Source of the DNA: JBBSBL01 sp038251325
GTDB taxonomy: Bacteria; Actinomycetota; Thermoleophilia; Solirubrobacterales; Solirubrobacteraceae
Length of the DNA: 20,461 bases
Direction: 5' to 3'
Assembly: GCA_038251325.1 (NCBI GenBank)
Contig: JBBSBL010000044.1
Location: 1 to 20,461 of the forward strand
Positions within the stretch are counted from its first letter, which is position 1. Every line of letters starts with the position of its first letter. Under the pieces are notes generated by a model that was given only the letters and a program-made list of their open reading frames with translations, did not search any database and had not been told where the DNA came from. This document shows, one piece after another, positions 6,795-14,199 of this stretch. Both the position numbers and the translations under genes were made by a program.

Positions 6795-7679
6795 ATGCAG
6801 CCGATCGTGTGGGACCACCGTCCCGAGGGCCTCCGCGCCCCGGCGCTGGTGTGCGCGTTCCGGGGCTGGAACGACGCCGCCGACGCCGCCACCTCGGCGC
6901 TCACGTTCGTCTCCTCCGCGCTCGAGGCCGAGCGCTTCGCGGCCATCGACCCGGAGGAGTTCTACGACTTCCAGGCGACCCGCCCGCGCATCCGGCTGAC
7001 CGAGGGCATCACGCGCGAGGTGACCTGGCCCGAGGTCGAGATGCTCGCCGCCCGCGTCCCGCGCGCGCCGCGCGACCTGGTGTTCCTCGTCGGCCCCGAG
7101 CCCTCGATGCGCTGGCGCACGTTCAGCCGCTCGGTCGTCGACCTGGCCGAGGCGCTCGGCGTGCAGATCGTGGTGACGCTCGGGGCGCTGCTGGCCGACG
7201 TGCCGCACACGCGCCCGGTCTCGATCACCGGCATCGCCTCCGACGAGGCGGTCGCGGAGCGGATCGCGCTCTCGCGCTCCAACTACGAGGGCCCGACGGG
7301 GATCACCGGCGTGCTGCACGCCGCGTGCTCGGAGTCGGGCATGCCCTCGGCCAGCCTGTGGGCGGCGGTCCCCCACTACATCGCGGCGGCGCCGAACCCC
7401 AAGGCCGCGCTCGCCCTCGTGCGCAAGCTCGAGTCCCTCGTCGGCGTCACGGTCGACGCCTCCGACCTCGAGTCGGCGGTGGTGGACTACGAGCGGCAGG
7501 TCGACCTCGCGGTGCAGGGCGACGACGAGGTGCGCCAGTTCGTCGAGCGCCTCGAGGCCGCGGCCGAGGAGGCGGACGCCGGCGACGGCGCCTCGGAGGG
7601 CGGCGACCTCCCCTCGGGCGACACGATCGCCCGCGAGTTCCAGCGCTTCCTGCGCCAGCGCGGGCCCGAGGCCTCCTAG
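6795..7679 (+). CDS. PAC2 family protein
   Basis: 294 residues. It is recognised as the PAC2 (proteasome assembly chaperone 2-like) family found in most actinobacteria and archaea. Signatures are the N-terminal APALVCAFRGWNDAADAATSAL, then FYDFQATRPRIRL (the 'D-F...RP' motif), ITREVTWPEVEML, DLVFLVGPEPSMRW, and the central IVVTLGALLADVPHTRPV and EGPTGITGVLHAACSESGMPSASLWAAVPHYIAAAPNPKAAL region. The C-terminus (from about 240) is acidic and low in complexity. Its role in actinobacteria is not settled; a link with proteasome or protein quality control is suggested by the family name only. ATG 6795 fits the start of the conserved domain and the adjacent -10 box. It converges with the helicase gene, 7 bases between stops, with no terminator visible. 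Confidence 0.9.
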   Translation: MQPIVWDHRPEGLRAPALVCAFRGWNDAADAATSALTFVSSALEAERFAAIDPEEFYDFQATRPRIRLTEGITREVTWPEVEMLAARVPRAPRDLVFLVGPEPSMRWRTFSRSVVDLAEALGVQIVVTLGALLADVPHTRPVSITGIASDEAVAERIALSRSNYEGPTGITGVLHAACSESGMPSASLWAAVPHYIAAAPNPKAALALVRKLESLVGVTVDASDLESAVVDYERQVDLAVQGDDEVRQFVERLEAAAEEADAGDGASEGGDLPSGDTIAREFQRFLRQRGPEAS

Positions 7680-7686
7680 CGACGGC

Positions 7687-10600
7687 CTACCGTTCGGCCG
7701 CCGGGCAGACGATCCGGTAGTCGCAGGTGGAGCAGGCCGCGAAGCTCGGCGTGGGCTCGAAGTTCTGGGCCGCGATGCCCTCGGCCACCGAGAACACCGT
7801 CTCCTCGATCCCGGCGCGATCGTCGGGCTCGCTCGGCACCGCGACCTTCTCGTCGTCCAGGACGTAGTAGTAGCTCTGGCGCGCCGCGTCGAGCTGCCAG
7901 GCCTCGCGCGCCGCCGTGGCGTAGAGGGTGAGCTGCACGTCGTCGCGCAGCTGGGCGACGGTCTTCGGGCGGGAGGTCTTGTAGTCGATCAGCTCGTAGC
8001 CGCCGTCGGGCAGGCGGTCGACGCGGTCCACGCGGCCGCGGAGCTGGTGGGGCCCGAGGCGGAAGGTGAACGGGCGCTCGAACCACATCGGCTCGGCGTC
8101 CTCGGCGCGGAAGCGGGCGTGGTAGCGCTGCAGCGCGGCGACGGCCTTCTCGCGGAGCTGGCGCTCCTGCTCGGAGTCGCCGAACCCGCCGCGCCGCCAG
8201 CCGTGATCGAGCAGCCCGAGCATCTCCTCGGCGCTGCCCGCGCCGCCGTGGGCGTGGTAGCGCTCGAGCACCTGGTGGACGAGGATGCCGAAGCGCTGGT
8301 TCAGCGTCGGCTCCTGGGGGATGCGGAAGACGCGCGCGAACTTGTAGCGCAGGGGGCAGGTCCGATAGGTCTCGATGTCGCCCGCGGAGAGCAGCAGCCC
8401 GTCGCCGCGCCGCGGGATGAAGGCCTCCAGGGAGGGCTCCTCGCGGGCGGCCACGGCCTGGGCGCGGCGGCGCTCGTCGCGCTCGGCGTCGAGGACGTAG
8501 TCGTCGAGGGTCGAAGTGAGGAAGATCTCGCGGGCCATCGGCGTCATCGCGGGGCGCAGCGTCTCGTTGACCGTCGCCAGCGCCTCCGCCACGCCCTGCT
8601 CGTCGGGCCGCGACATGATCGCCGCGAGCTTGAGCAGCTCGAGGAACCGCACGACGGCGTGGGAGACGTCGAGGTCGGTGTCCAGGCGCAGCTCGTGGAG
8701 CCGGCCGCCGGTGCGGCTCACGGTGTCGAGCAGGTCGTCGCGCAGGATCCGGTAGGTCGAGTGCAGCGACTCGGCGGGGCCGAAGAGCTCCTCCTCGCGG
8801 TCCTCCCACTCCGCGCCGAGCGCCACGCGCGCCGCCTCGACGAAGGGCGAGGGCGGCTGGGCGGCCGCACGCGCGCCCGCCCGCGGGTAGAGGAGCACGA
8901 GCCGTCGCCGGGCGCGGGTCATGGCCACGTGGAGCAGGCGCCGCATGGCGGTTTCGTGGACCCGCCCGGAGTCCGGCGGCACCCGCTCGGGGAGCAGCGC
9001 GTCGGGCACCGGCTCCAGTGCGCGCCGCGCGGACCCGGGCATCCGGGCGGCGTGCAGGCCGACGACGTAGACGTGGTCCCACTCGCGGCCCTTGGCCTCC
9101 GCCATCGAGAGGACCTCGACGGCGGGCGCGCCCCCGCCCGGCTCGGCCTCGTCGTCGTCGTCGCGCAGGCCGGCCTCGGCCACCGCGGCGACGTAGCCGG
9201 CGAACTCCCGCGTCGTGCCCTGGGGCTCGCGGCGCACGTACTGGGCCGCGATCTCGCCGAAGCGGGCGAGGTTGGCCAGGCGCTCGACCACCTCCGGCGA
9301 GGCGGCGAAGAGGAGCTGGCGGCGGAGCCCGAGGCGCTCGACGAGGCGGTGGACGAACAGGTCCGGGCGCAGGGTGTCGAGCGCGGCCGAGGCGGAGCGG
9401 TAGACCTTGAGGAAGCCGAGGATGCGCTCGCGCGCCTCGGGCGGGAGCTGCGGCGACTCGGTGGCCGCGACGAGCGCGGCGACCATGTCGAGCTTGCGCC
9501 GCCGGGCGATCTGGGTGCAGCGGGCGATGTCCACCGAGCGCAGCTCCACGGGCGGGCGGGCGAGGGCGCGGACGACGGCGCCGGCGTCGGCGGGATCGGC
9601 GAGCAGCCGCAGCCAGGCGAGGAGGTCGCGGACCTCGGCGCGTTGGAAGTAGGCGGCGGCGCCCACGACCCGGTGCGGCACGGCGCGCTCCTCGAGCGCG
9701 ACCGCGACCGACGGGCCCTCGTTGCCGACCGAGCGGACGAGGACGGCGATGAGCGCCGGGTCGACCCCGTCGCGGGTGACGAGCCGCTCGACGTCGGCCG
9801 CCACGGCCTGGACCTCGGCGCGCTCGTTCTCCGCGCGCCAGAACGCGACCTCGCCGCCGGCGGCGCCGCGGGCCGCGAGGCCGAGGCGGTCGTCGATCGG
9901 CGCGACCACGGCGGCCGCCGCCTTGAGGACGCGCGCCCGGCGCCCGCGGGCGCGCTCGAGCCGGATGACCGTCGTGTCGGGATGCTCCTCGAGCAGGTCG
10001 CGGGCGTTCTTCGCTCCGGCGGCGCGGAAGCGGTGGATCGCCTGGTCGTCGTCGCACCACGCGGCGAGGTTGCCGTGCTCCCCCGCGAGCGTGCGGACGA
10101 GGAGCCCCTGCGCGTAGTCGAGGTCCTCCCACTCGTCGACGAGCACGTGGCGGAAGCGCCGCGCCACCCGCGCGCGGACGTGGGCGTGGTCGCGCAGCAG
10201 CGCGACGGCGCGGAGCAGCAGCCCGCCGCCGTCGAGCGCCCCGCGTTCGGCCAGCATCCGGTCGTGGTCGGCGTAAACCTGCGCGAACTCGGCCTCGCGG
10301 GCCGCGCGGGCGCGCGCCGCGTCGCCGTCCCGGGGGAGGCCGGCGGCCCAGGCGAGGTAGTCCTCGGGGGCGATGAGCTCGTCCTTCAGCCGGTCGATGC
10401 GGGCGACGAAGGAGCCGAGCAGCGCCGCCGGCGACCCGCCGAGGTCGTGGACGCGCAGCGTCAGCTCGTCGACGCGGCCGCTCAGCATCGCGAGCCGGTC
10501 CGCGGCGGAGACCGCGACCGCGAAGGGATCGAGGCCGGCCTCCAACGCCTCGTCGTGGAGCAGCCGCGCGCAGAGCCCGTGGACGCTCATCACGGCGAGC

Positions 10601-10842
10601 TCCTCGTAGGGCCGGTCGATCGCCGCCTCGATCTCGGCGCGCAGGGTGTCGGCCCGCCGCGCGGCGCGGGCGACCACGAGCACGGCCTCCGGCGGGACGC
10701 CGTCCTCGACGAGACGGGCGAAACGGGCCACGAGCGTCAGCGTGCGACCGGTCCCCGCGCCCCCGAGCACGAGCAGCCGGCCCGCGGGGTGGTCGACGAC
10801 CTCGCGCTGGGCGGGGTCGAGGCCGTCGGGCGGGAGAGGCAC
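7687..10842 (-). CDS. UvrD/Rep-family helicase-nuclease, AdnA/AddB-like, with Fe-S PD-(D/E)XK domain
   Basis: 1051 residues from GTG 10842. The N-terminal motor is of SF1A/UvrD type: Q motif LDPAQREVV (8-16), Walker A GGAGTGRT (27-34), Walker B VLVDEWED (233-240), CDDDQAIHRFRAAG (263-276), AKGREWDHVYVVGLH and motif VI HVAMTRARRRLVLL. The C-terminal nuclease is RecB/AddB-like: C829 in YRTCPLRYKF, H856, D939, and D953 with K955 in ELIDYKTS, then C1037, C1040 and C1046, giving the four-cysteine Fe-S staple. This is the architecture of double-strand-break end-resection enzymes (AdnAB, AddAB). Oddities are Walker A Lys replaced by Arg (R33), Walker B DExxQ changed to DEWED, and the NYRS-type motif IV replaced by ARGR, so the motor may be weak or structural. 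No partner subunit is next to it. TATCCT lies 7 bases before the GTG. The start is divergent from the IMPase gene. Confidence 0.87.
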   Translation of the reverse strand: MPLPPDGLDPAQREVVDHPAGRLLVLGGAGTGRTLTLVARFARLVEDGVPPEAVLVVARAARRADTLRAEIEAAIDRPYEELAVMSVHGLCARLLHDEALEAGLDPFAVAVSAADRLAMLSGRVDELTLRVHDLGGSPAALLGSFVARIDRLKDELIAPEDYLAWAAGLPRDGDAARARAAREAEFAQVYADHDRMLAERGALDGGGLLLRAVALLRDHAHVRARVARRFRHVLVDEWEDLDYAQGLLVRTLAGEHGNLAAWCDDDQAIHRFRAAGAKNARDLLEEHPDTTVIRLERARGRRARVLKAAAAVVAPIDDRLGLAARGAAGGEVAFWRAENERAEVQAVAADVERLVTRDGVDPALIAVLVRSVGNEGPSVAVALEERAVPHRVVGAAAYFQRAEVRDLLAWLRLLADPADAGAVVRALARPPVELRSVDIARCTQIARRRKLDMVAALVAATESPQLPPEARERILGFLKVYRSASAALDTLRPDLFVHRLVERLGLRRQLLFAASPEVVERLANLARFGEIAAQYVRREPQGTTREFAGYVAAVAEAGLRDDDDEAEPGGGAPAVEVLSMAEAKGREWDHVYVVGLHAARMPGSARRALEPVPDALLPERVPPDSGRVHETAMRRLLHVAMTRARRRLVLLYPRAGARAAAQPPSPFVEAARVALGAEWEDREEELFGPAESLHSTYRILRDDLLDTVSRTGGRLHELRLDTDLDVSHAVVRFLELLKLAAIMSRPDEQGVAEALATVNETLRPAMTPMAREIFLTSTLDDYVLDAERDERRRAQAVAAREEPSLEAFIPRRGDGLLLSAGDIETYRTCPLRYKFARVFRIPQEPTLNQRFGILVHQVLERYHAHGGAGSAEEMLGLLDHGWRRGGFGDSEQERQLREKAVAALQRYHARFRAEDAEPMWFERPFTFRLGPHQLRGRVDRVDRLPDGGYELIDYKTSRPKTVAQLRDDVQLTLYATAAREAWQLDAARQSYYYVLDDEKVAVPSEPDDRAGIEETVFSVAEGIAAQNFEPTPSFAACSTCDYRIVCPAAER

Positions 10843-10849
10843 GCCTGAC

Positions 10850-10855
10850 AGGATA
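10850..10855 (-). promoter_or_regulatory. Putative -10 of the helicase-nuclease gene
   Basis: TATCCT (TANNNT) ends 7 bases before GTG 10842. It overlaps the first base of the divergent IMPase ATG at 10855. No Shine-Dalgarno is seen, so a leaderless message is likely. Confidence 0.4.
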
Positions 10856-11751
10856 TGCCGCCGATGGTCCCGCCCCCGGCCGCCCTCAACGCCGACTGGT
10901 TCGCCGCCTGCCGCCGGATGGCCGACGGGCTGCGCGGGGTCCTCACGGCGCACCCCACGACCGCCGAGCGCGCGGTCGAGGTCGGGCGCGGCGAGGGCGG
11001 GGACCGCACGCTGGTGATCGACGCGGAGGCCGAGGACGTCGTCTTCGCCGGGCTCGACGCGCTGCACGCAGAGGGCGCCCGCTTCACCGCCATCTCCGAG
11101 GAGCGGGGCGAGGTCGACTACGGCGATCCCGCCGTCCGCGTGGTCATCGACCCGATCGACGGGTCACTGAACGCCAAGCGCGGGATCTGGCACCACGCCC
11201 TGTCGATCGCCGTGGCCGACGGGCCGACGATGGCGGACGTCGCCTTCGGCTTCGTCCACGACCTCGGCACCGGCGAGGAGTGGGTCGCCCGCCGGGGCGA
11301 GGGGGCCATGCTCGACGGCGAGGCGCTCGACCCGGACGCCGCCGAGCGCCTGGACGCGGACGGGCGCTTGGAGATCCTCGGCGTGGAGTCCGCCGACCCG
11401 CGCTGGGTGGCGGCGGCGATCGATCCGCTGCTCGCGAGCGCCCACCGGCTGCGCGCCGTCGGGGCGATCGCGGTGACGCTGTGCCAGGTCGCGGCCGCCC
11501 GCTTCGACGGCATGGCCTCGCTGCACCACTGCCGCTCGGTGGACGCCGCCGCGGGCCAGCTCATCGTGAGGGAGGCCGGAGGCCTTGTCGCCTTTCCGGG
11601 CTTCGACGACCCGCTCGGAGCGCCGCTCGACCTCGCGCCGCACTCCCCGGTGATCGCCGCCCGCTCGCCGGAGAGCCTCGAGCGCCTGGCCGCGATCCAC
11701 GGCCCGGGCGGCTCGGGGCTGGCGGAGCCGCGGCGAGCGGGACCCGCCTAG
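10855..11751 (+). CDS. Inositol monophosphatase family protein
   Basis: 298 residues (295 if the in-frame ATG at 10864 is used). Mg-dependent, Li-sensitive phosphatase fold. SEERGEVDYG (81-90) supplies the first metal-binding Glu (E82/E83). VVIDPIDGSLN (97-107) is the DPIDG motif with D99, I101 and D102. HHCRSVDAAAGQLIVREAGG (224-243) is the C-terminal 'WD..AG..i..EAGG' motif with D230. Likely substrates are myo-inositol phosphates or related sugar bisphosphates; in actinobacteria inositol feeds mycothiol and phosphatidylinositol synthesis, but the sequence does not fix the substrate. No clear ribosome site precedes either ATG. Its stop overlaps that of the convergent SGNH gene. Confidence 0.9.
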   Translation: MPPMVPPPAALNADWFAACRRMADGLRGVLTAHPTTAERAVEVGRGEGGDRTLVIDAEAEDVVFAGLDALHAEGARFTAISEERGEVDYGDPAVRVVIDPIDGSLNAKRGIWHHALSIAVADGPTMADVAFGFVHDLGTGEEWVARRGEGAMLDGEALDPDAAERLDADGRLEILGVESADPRWVAAAIDPLLASAHRLRAVGAIAVTLCQVAAARFDGMASLHHCRSVDAAAGQLIVREAGGLVAFPGFDDPLGAPLDLAPHSPVIAARSPESLERLAAIHGPGGSGLAEPRRAGPA

Positions 11752-12626
11752 CGGCGCTTGGGCAGCTCCGCGGCGACGAGCCGCGCGATCAGGCGATAGC
11801 CGGGGGTCTTCGCGTGGATGTCCCCGCGCGAGCAGTACCAGGTGAGGGTGCACACGCGGGCCACCGCGACGGGGATCGAGCCGTAGGGGGCGAGCGTGGT
11901 CATTCGCTCCAGCGGGATGTAGGCGCCGGTGGCCGCGGTCACGTCCACGAAGCGCCCGCCGACCGCCTCGTACTGCTTCTTCAGCGCCGGGTTGATGAGG
12001 CTCTTGAACACCGTGACCGACGGCGCCGCCAGCGCGCGGCCGCCCGGGCGCACCCAGCCGCCGAGGATCACGTCCGGGTAGGTGATGCCGACGATGCGCG
12101 TCGTGTTGCCGGCGGCCCGGCGCAGGCGCTTCAGCGTCTGCGAGAGGTTCGACTTGATCCCCGTCAGCGCGTCGGTGACGCAGGCCCCGACCTGAGCGAG
12201 CGGGACATCGGCGCACTTCGTCACGTCGTTGCCGCTGATCGAGACCGTGATGAGCCGGACGTTGCGCCGGTTCGCGCGGATGAAGCGCTCCGCCGCCGCG
12301 ATCTGCGTGGAGCGCGGGTATGCAGGCCCCCCCGGGCCGCGCCTGAACTTCGCGCAGCCCACCTGCCGCAGCAGCGACGTCGTCGTCGCGCCGCCGCAGC
12401 CGTAGTTGACGAGCTTCAGGCGATACCCGCGGGCGCGGGCGAAGCCTCCGACCTGGTAGGCGAAGCCGTGGCCGTCGTTGCCGTGCGTGGGCTGATAGCC
12501 CGCGGCGTAGGAGTCGCCGAGCGAGACGTAGTACTGGGGGGCGGGCTTGGCGCTCGCCTGGGCGGCCGCGGGCGCGGCGAGCAGGACGGCGAGGATCGCG
12601 AAGAGCAGAAGGGATCGGGTGCGCAT
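11748..12626 (-). CDS. Secreted SGNH/GDSL hydrolase (lipase/esterase)
   Basis: 292 residues with a signal peptide (hydrophobic 5-21, cut near AQASA). SGNH blocks: LGDSYAAG with nucleophile S39, GCGGATT (76-82, oxyanion Gly), SGND (131-134) and DIH (D269, H271) near the C-terminus. Six or more cysteines (GCGG, VGCAK, KCAD, GACV, RVCTLTWYC) suggest disulfides, as in the Streptomyces scabies esterase/actinobacterial lipase group (SEST-like). It is probably an exported esterase acting on acyl or phospho-ester substrates. ATG 12626 begins the signal peptide; GGAG lies just upstream, closer than ideal. TAGCCT about 40 bases upstream on the minus strand could be its -10. It is divergent from the DUF2342 gene. 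Confidence 0.92.
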   Translation of the reverse strand: MRTRSLLLFAILAVLLAAPAAAQASAKPAPQYYVSLGDSYAAGYQPTHGNDGHGFAYQVGGFARARGYRLKLVNYGCGGATTTSLLRQVGCAKFRRGPGGPAYPRSTQIAAAERFIRANRRNVRLITVSISGNDVTKCADVPLAQVGACVTDALTGIKSNLSQTLKRLRRAAGNTTRIVGITYPDVILGGWVRPGGRALAAPSVTVFKSLINPALKKQYEAVGGRFVDVTAATGAYIPLERMTTLAPYGSIPVAVARVCTLTWYCSRGDIHAKTPGYRLIARLVAAELPKRR

Positions 12627-12747
12627 GTCTCCGGGTGGGCCGAGGGAAGGAGGACCAAGGCTATTGCCGCGCGCGCCTCCGCGCGCCAGTTCTCTGCACG
12701 CGTGCGTTCCCCCGGCCCCGTCGCGTCGTGCGCCATAGTGGATCATC

Positions 12748-13794
12748 GTGATCGACTGGTCCCTGGCCGCCACCCTCGCCCGGCTCGTCGCCGGCGACGA
12801 GCCTGCCGCCGCGGCGCCCGCCGCCGACCTCGGCGAGCTGGCGCGCGATGCCGAGGCGCGCGTCTCCGCCTACACGGGGTTGGTCGCCGCGACGCCGGTC
12901 CCGGAGGCCGAGGGCGTCGACCGCGAGGCCTGGATCGCCGCGAACGCGACCTCGATGGCGGCGCTGCTCGACCCGGCGCTCGGCGCCGTGGGCGGGCGGC
13001 TCGGGCCGCTCGCGCCGGTGGTCCGCGCCGGCGCGGGCGCCGTGCTCACCGCGGAGGTCGGCGTGATCCTCGGCTTCCTGTCCCAGCGCGTGCTCGGGCA
13101 GTACGACCTCGTGCTGCTCGAGCGCCCCGAAGCGGCCCGGGCACCGCGGCTGCTCTTCGTGATGCCGAACCTCGGCGCCGCGGCGCGCGGATTCGGCGCC
13201 GAGGAGGCCGAGGTGCTGCGCTGGGTCGCGCTGCACGAGGTCACGCACGCGCTGCAGTTCGCGGGCGTGCCGTGGCTGCGTCCGTATCTCGCCGGGCTCG
13301 TCCGCGAGCTGCTCGGCGCGGTCGAGGTGCGGGTCGACGCCGCCGGGGCGCTGCGGCTGCCCGCCCCCGACGACCTGCGCCGACTCGTCGCCGTCGTCCG
13401 CGACGCGGACCTCGTCTCGCTCGTCGTCCGCCCGGAGGAGCGCGCGACGCTCGACCGGATGCAGACGGCGATGGCGGTGGTCGAGGGTCACGCCGAGCAC
13501 GTGATGGACGCCGTCGGCGCCGAGGTGCTGCCCTCGCTGCCGGCGCTCCGCACGGCGATGGAGGCGCGCCGCCGATCGGCGTCGGCCCCCGCGCGGCTGC
13601 TCGGCCGCCTCCTCGGCCTCGAGCTCAAGCTCCGCCAGTACGAGCAGGGCAAGCGCTTCTGCGACGCCGTGGTGGCGGCCGGGGGGATCGGCGCGCTGAA
13701 CGTCGTGTGGTCCGGGCCCGAGGCCCTGCCGACGCCCGCCGAGCTCGAACACCCGGACGACTGGCTGGCCCGGACGCGCGCCCAGGCGGCCTGA
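12748..13794 (+). CDS. DUF2342 zincin-like metalloprotease (coenzyme F420-associated family)
   Basis: 348 residues from GTG. Signature ALHEVTHALQF (161-171) gives the HExxH zinc site (H163, E164, H167). The family pattern before it is IAANATSMAALLDP and FLSQRVLGQYDLVLLE...LLFVMPNL. VVEGHAEHVMDAVG near 250 is a likely site for the further zinc ligand, as in this family. These proteins track with coenzyme F420 in actinobacterial genomes; activity and substrates are unproven. There is no signal peptide, so it is probably cytoplasmic. CATAGT lies 8 bases before the GTG and could give a near-leaderless message. Alone after the divergent SGNH gene; a perfect 14-base palindrome lies 32 bases after its stop. 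Confidence 0.88.
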   Translation: MIDWSLAATLARLVAGDEPAAAAPAADLGELARDAEARVSAYTGLVAATPVPEAEGVDREAWIAANATSMAALLDPALGAVGGRLGPLAPVVRAGAGAVLTAEVGVILGFLSQRVLGQYDLVLLERPEAARAPRLLFVMPNLGAAARGFGAEEAEVLRWVALHEVTHALQFAGVPWLRPYLAGLVRELLGAVEVRVDAAGALRLPAPDDLRRLVAVVRDADLVSLVVRPEERATLDRMQTAMAVVEGHAEHVMDAVGAEVLPSLPALRTAMEARRRSASAPARLLGRLLGLELKLRQYEQGKRFCDAVVAAGGIGALNVVWSGPEALPTPAELEHPDDWLARTRAQAA

Positions 13795-13826
13795 GCGCCC
13801 GTCGGAGCGGTCGGGACCACGACTGC

Positions 13827-13840
13827 GCCCTCCGGAGGGC
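13827..13840 (+). terminator. Possible terminator hairpin after the metalloprotease gene
   Basis: Perfect palindrome GCCCTCCGGAGGGC, 32 bases after the stop. The stem is short once a loop is allowed and no T-run follows, so it is weak evidence. Confidence 0.3.
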
Positions 13841-13896
13841 ACGGCCGGCGGCGTCCCCTCGCCGTGGGCTCGAACGAACGGCATCCAGGGAGGGGA

Positions 13897-13915
13897 TCGA
13901 CCGGCCGGCGGTCGA
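13897..13915 (+). other. Hairpin TCGACCG/CGGTCGA
   Basis: 7-bp perfect stem with a 5-base loop, followed by AA. It could be part of a tandem terminator or an RNA element with the neighbouring hairpin 10 bases further on. Confidence 0.35.
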
Positions 13916-13925
13916 AACCGGCTTC

Positions 13926-13944
13926 GATCCCGCTCAGCGGGATC
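13926..13944 (+). other. Hairpin GATCCCGC/GCGGGATC
   Basis: 8-bp perfect stem with a 3-base loop (TCA). No T-run follows. Either a terminator of the metalloprotease gene or a structural element. Confidence 0.4.
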
Positions 13945-14067
13945 AACTCGAGGTTCGATCGCCGAGCCCCCGACCGAAGGGCGGCCGCGGCCGGACGCGC
14001 CCTCGTAGCCGCCGTTCGCCGATCCCGCCGGCCACCGCCGAGGCGCCGAACCGAGCCCCCATCAGCC

Positions 14068-14081
14068 CGACCACGTGTTCG
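14068..14081 (+). promoter_or_regulatory. LexA-box-like palindrome, distal site
   Basis: CGACCACGTGTTCG matches the Gram-positive SOS consensus CGAACRNRYGTTYG at all but the fourth base. It lies 45 bases before a second, better site. Confidence 0.35.
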
Positions 14082-14108
14082 CCTGCTGTAACGCCACGGC
14101 CCGCCCGG

Positions 14109-14138
14109 TTTACAAACAGGTGTTCGATCAGTTAGGAT
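14109..14138 (+). promoter_or_regulatory. Promoter of the H1-like gene
   Basis: TTTACA (14109-14114), an 18-base spacer and TAGGAT (14133-14138). Start near 14145, leaving a leader of about 55 bases to ATG 14200. Confidence 0.5.
14113..14126 (+). promoter_or_regulatory. LexA-box-like palindrome, proximal site, overlapping the promoter
   Basis: CAAACAGGTGTTCG fits CRAACRNRYGTTYG at every position (one transition from strict CGAAC). It overlaps the last two bases of the -35 and the spacer, where a bound repressor would block polymerase. The LexA motif of this class is not known to me, so the assignment is by analogy. Confidence 0.45.
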
Positions 14139-14143
14139 GATGG

Positions 14144-14166
14144 CTGATTAGAACTAACCTGATTAG
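14144..14166 (+). repeat. Two direct repeats CTGATTAG around the predicted transcript start
   Basis: CTGATTAG at 14144-14151 and again at 14159-14166, separated by AACTAAC; period 15 bases. They begin at the predicted start of transcription and would lie in the 5' leader. Confidence 0.5.
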
Positions 14167-14199
14167 AGACCACGCCATCCCGAGGGGATAACGAGCACA

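Larger units (their letters stand above)
13795..14199 (+). other. 405-base intergenic region with hairpins, LexA-like sites and promoter
   Basis: No coding potential is evident. The first 150 bases hold three hairpin-forming palindromes (13827-13840, 13897-13915, 13926-13944). The last 135 bases are clearly more AT-rich than their surroundings and hold two CGAAC-N4-GTTCG-like palindromes, a promoter, two 8-base direct repeats and a GAGGGG ribosome site (14182-14187) before the H1-like gene. Confidence 0.6.

Noticed and set aside
5813..7720. A 635-codon plus-strand open frame across the YhaM-like and PAC2 genes
   Set aside because: Partly antisense to YhaM-like and partly out of frame with PAC2; both real genes carry full family motifs.
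8047..10848. A 933-codon open frame on the plus strand, opposite the helicase-nuclease
   Set aside because: It is the mirror of a gene with clear helicase and nuclease motifs. Its translation is biased in composition (Arg/Gly/Ala/Glu/Val) with no recognisable domain, as expected for antisense frames at very high GC.
12661..13884. A 407-codon minus-strand open frame
   Set aside because: Antisense to the DUF2342 metalloprotease, which has the HExxH site and family motifs.
11280..14135. A 951-codon plus-strand open frame
   Set aside because: Runs through parts of three real genes in the wrong frame or strand and through the hairpin-rich intergenic region.
14144..14166. CTGATTAG repeats as an attachment site or CRISPR fragment
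   Set aside because: Only two copies, no integrase or cas gene nearby, and location in a promoter leader.
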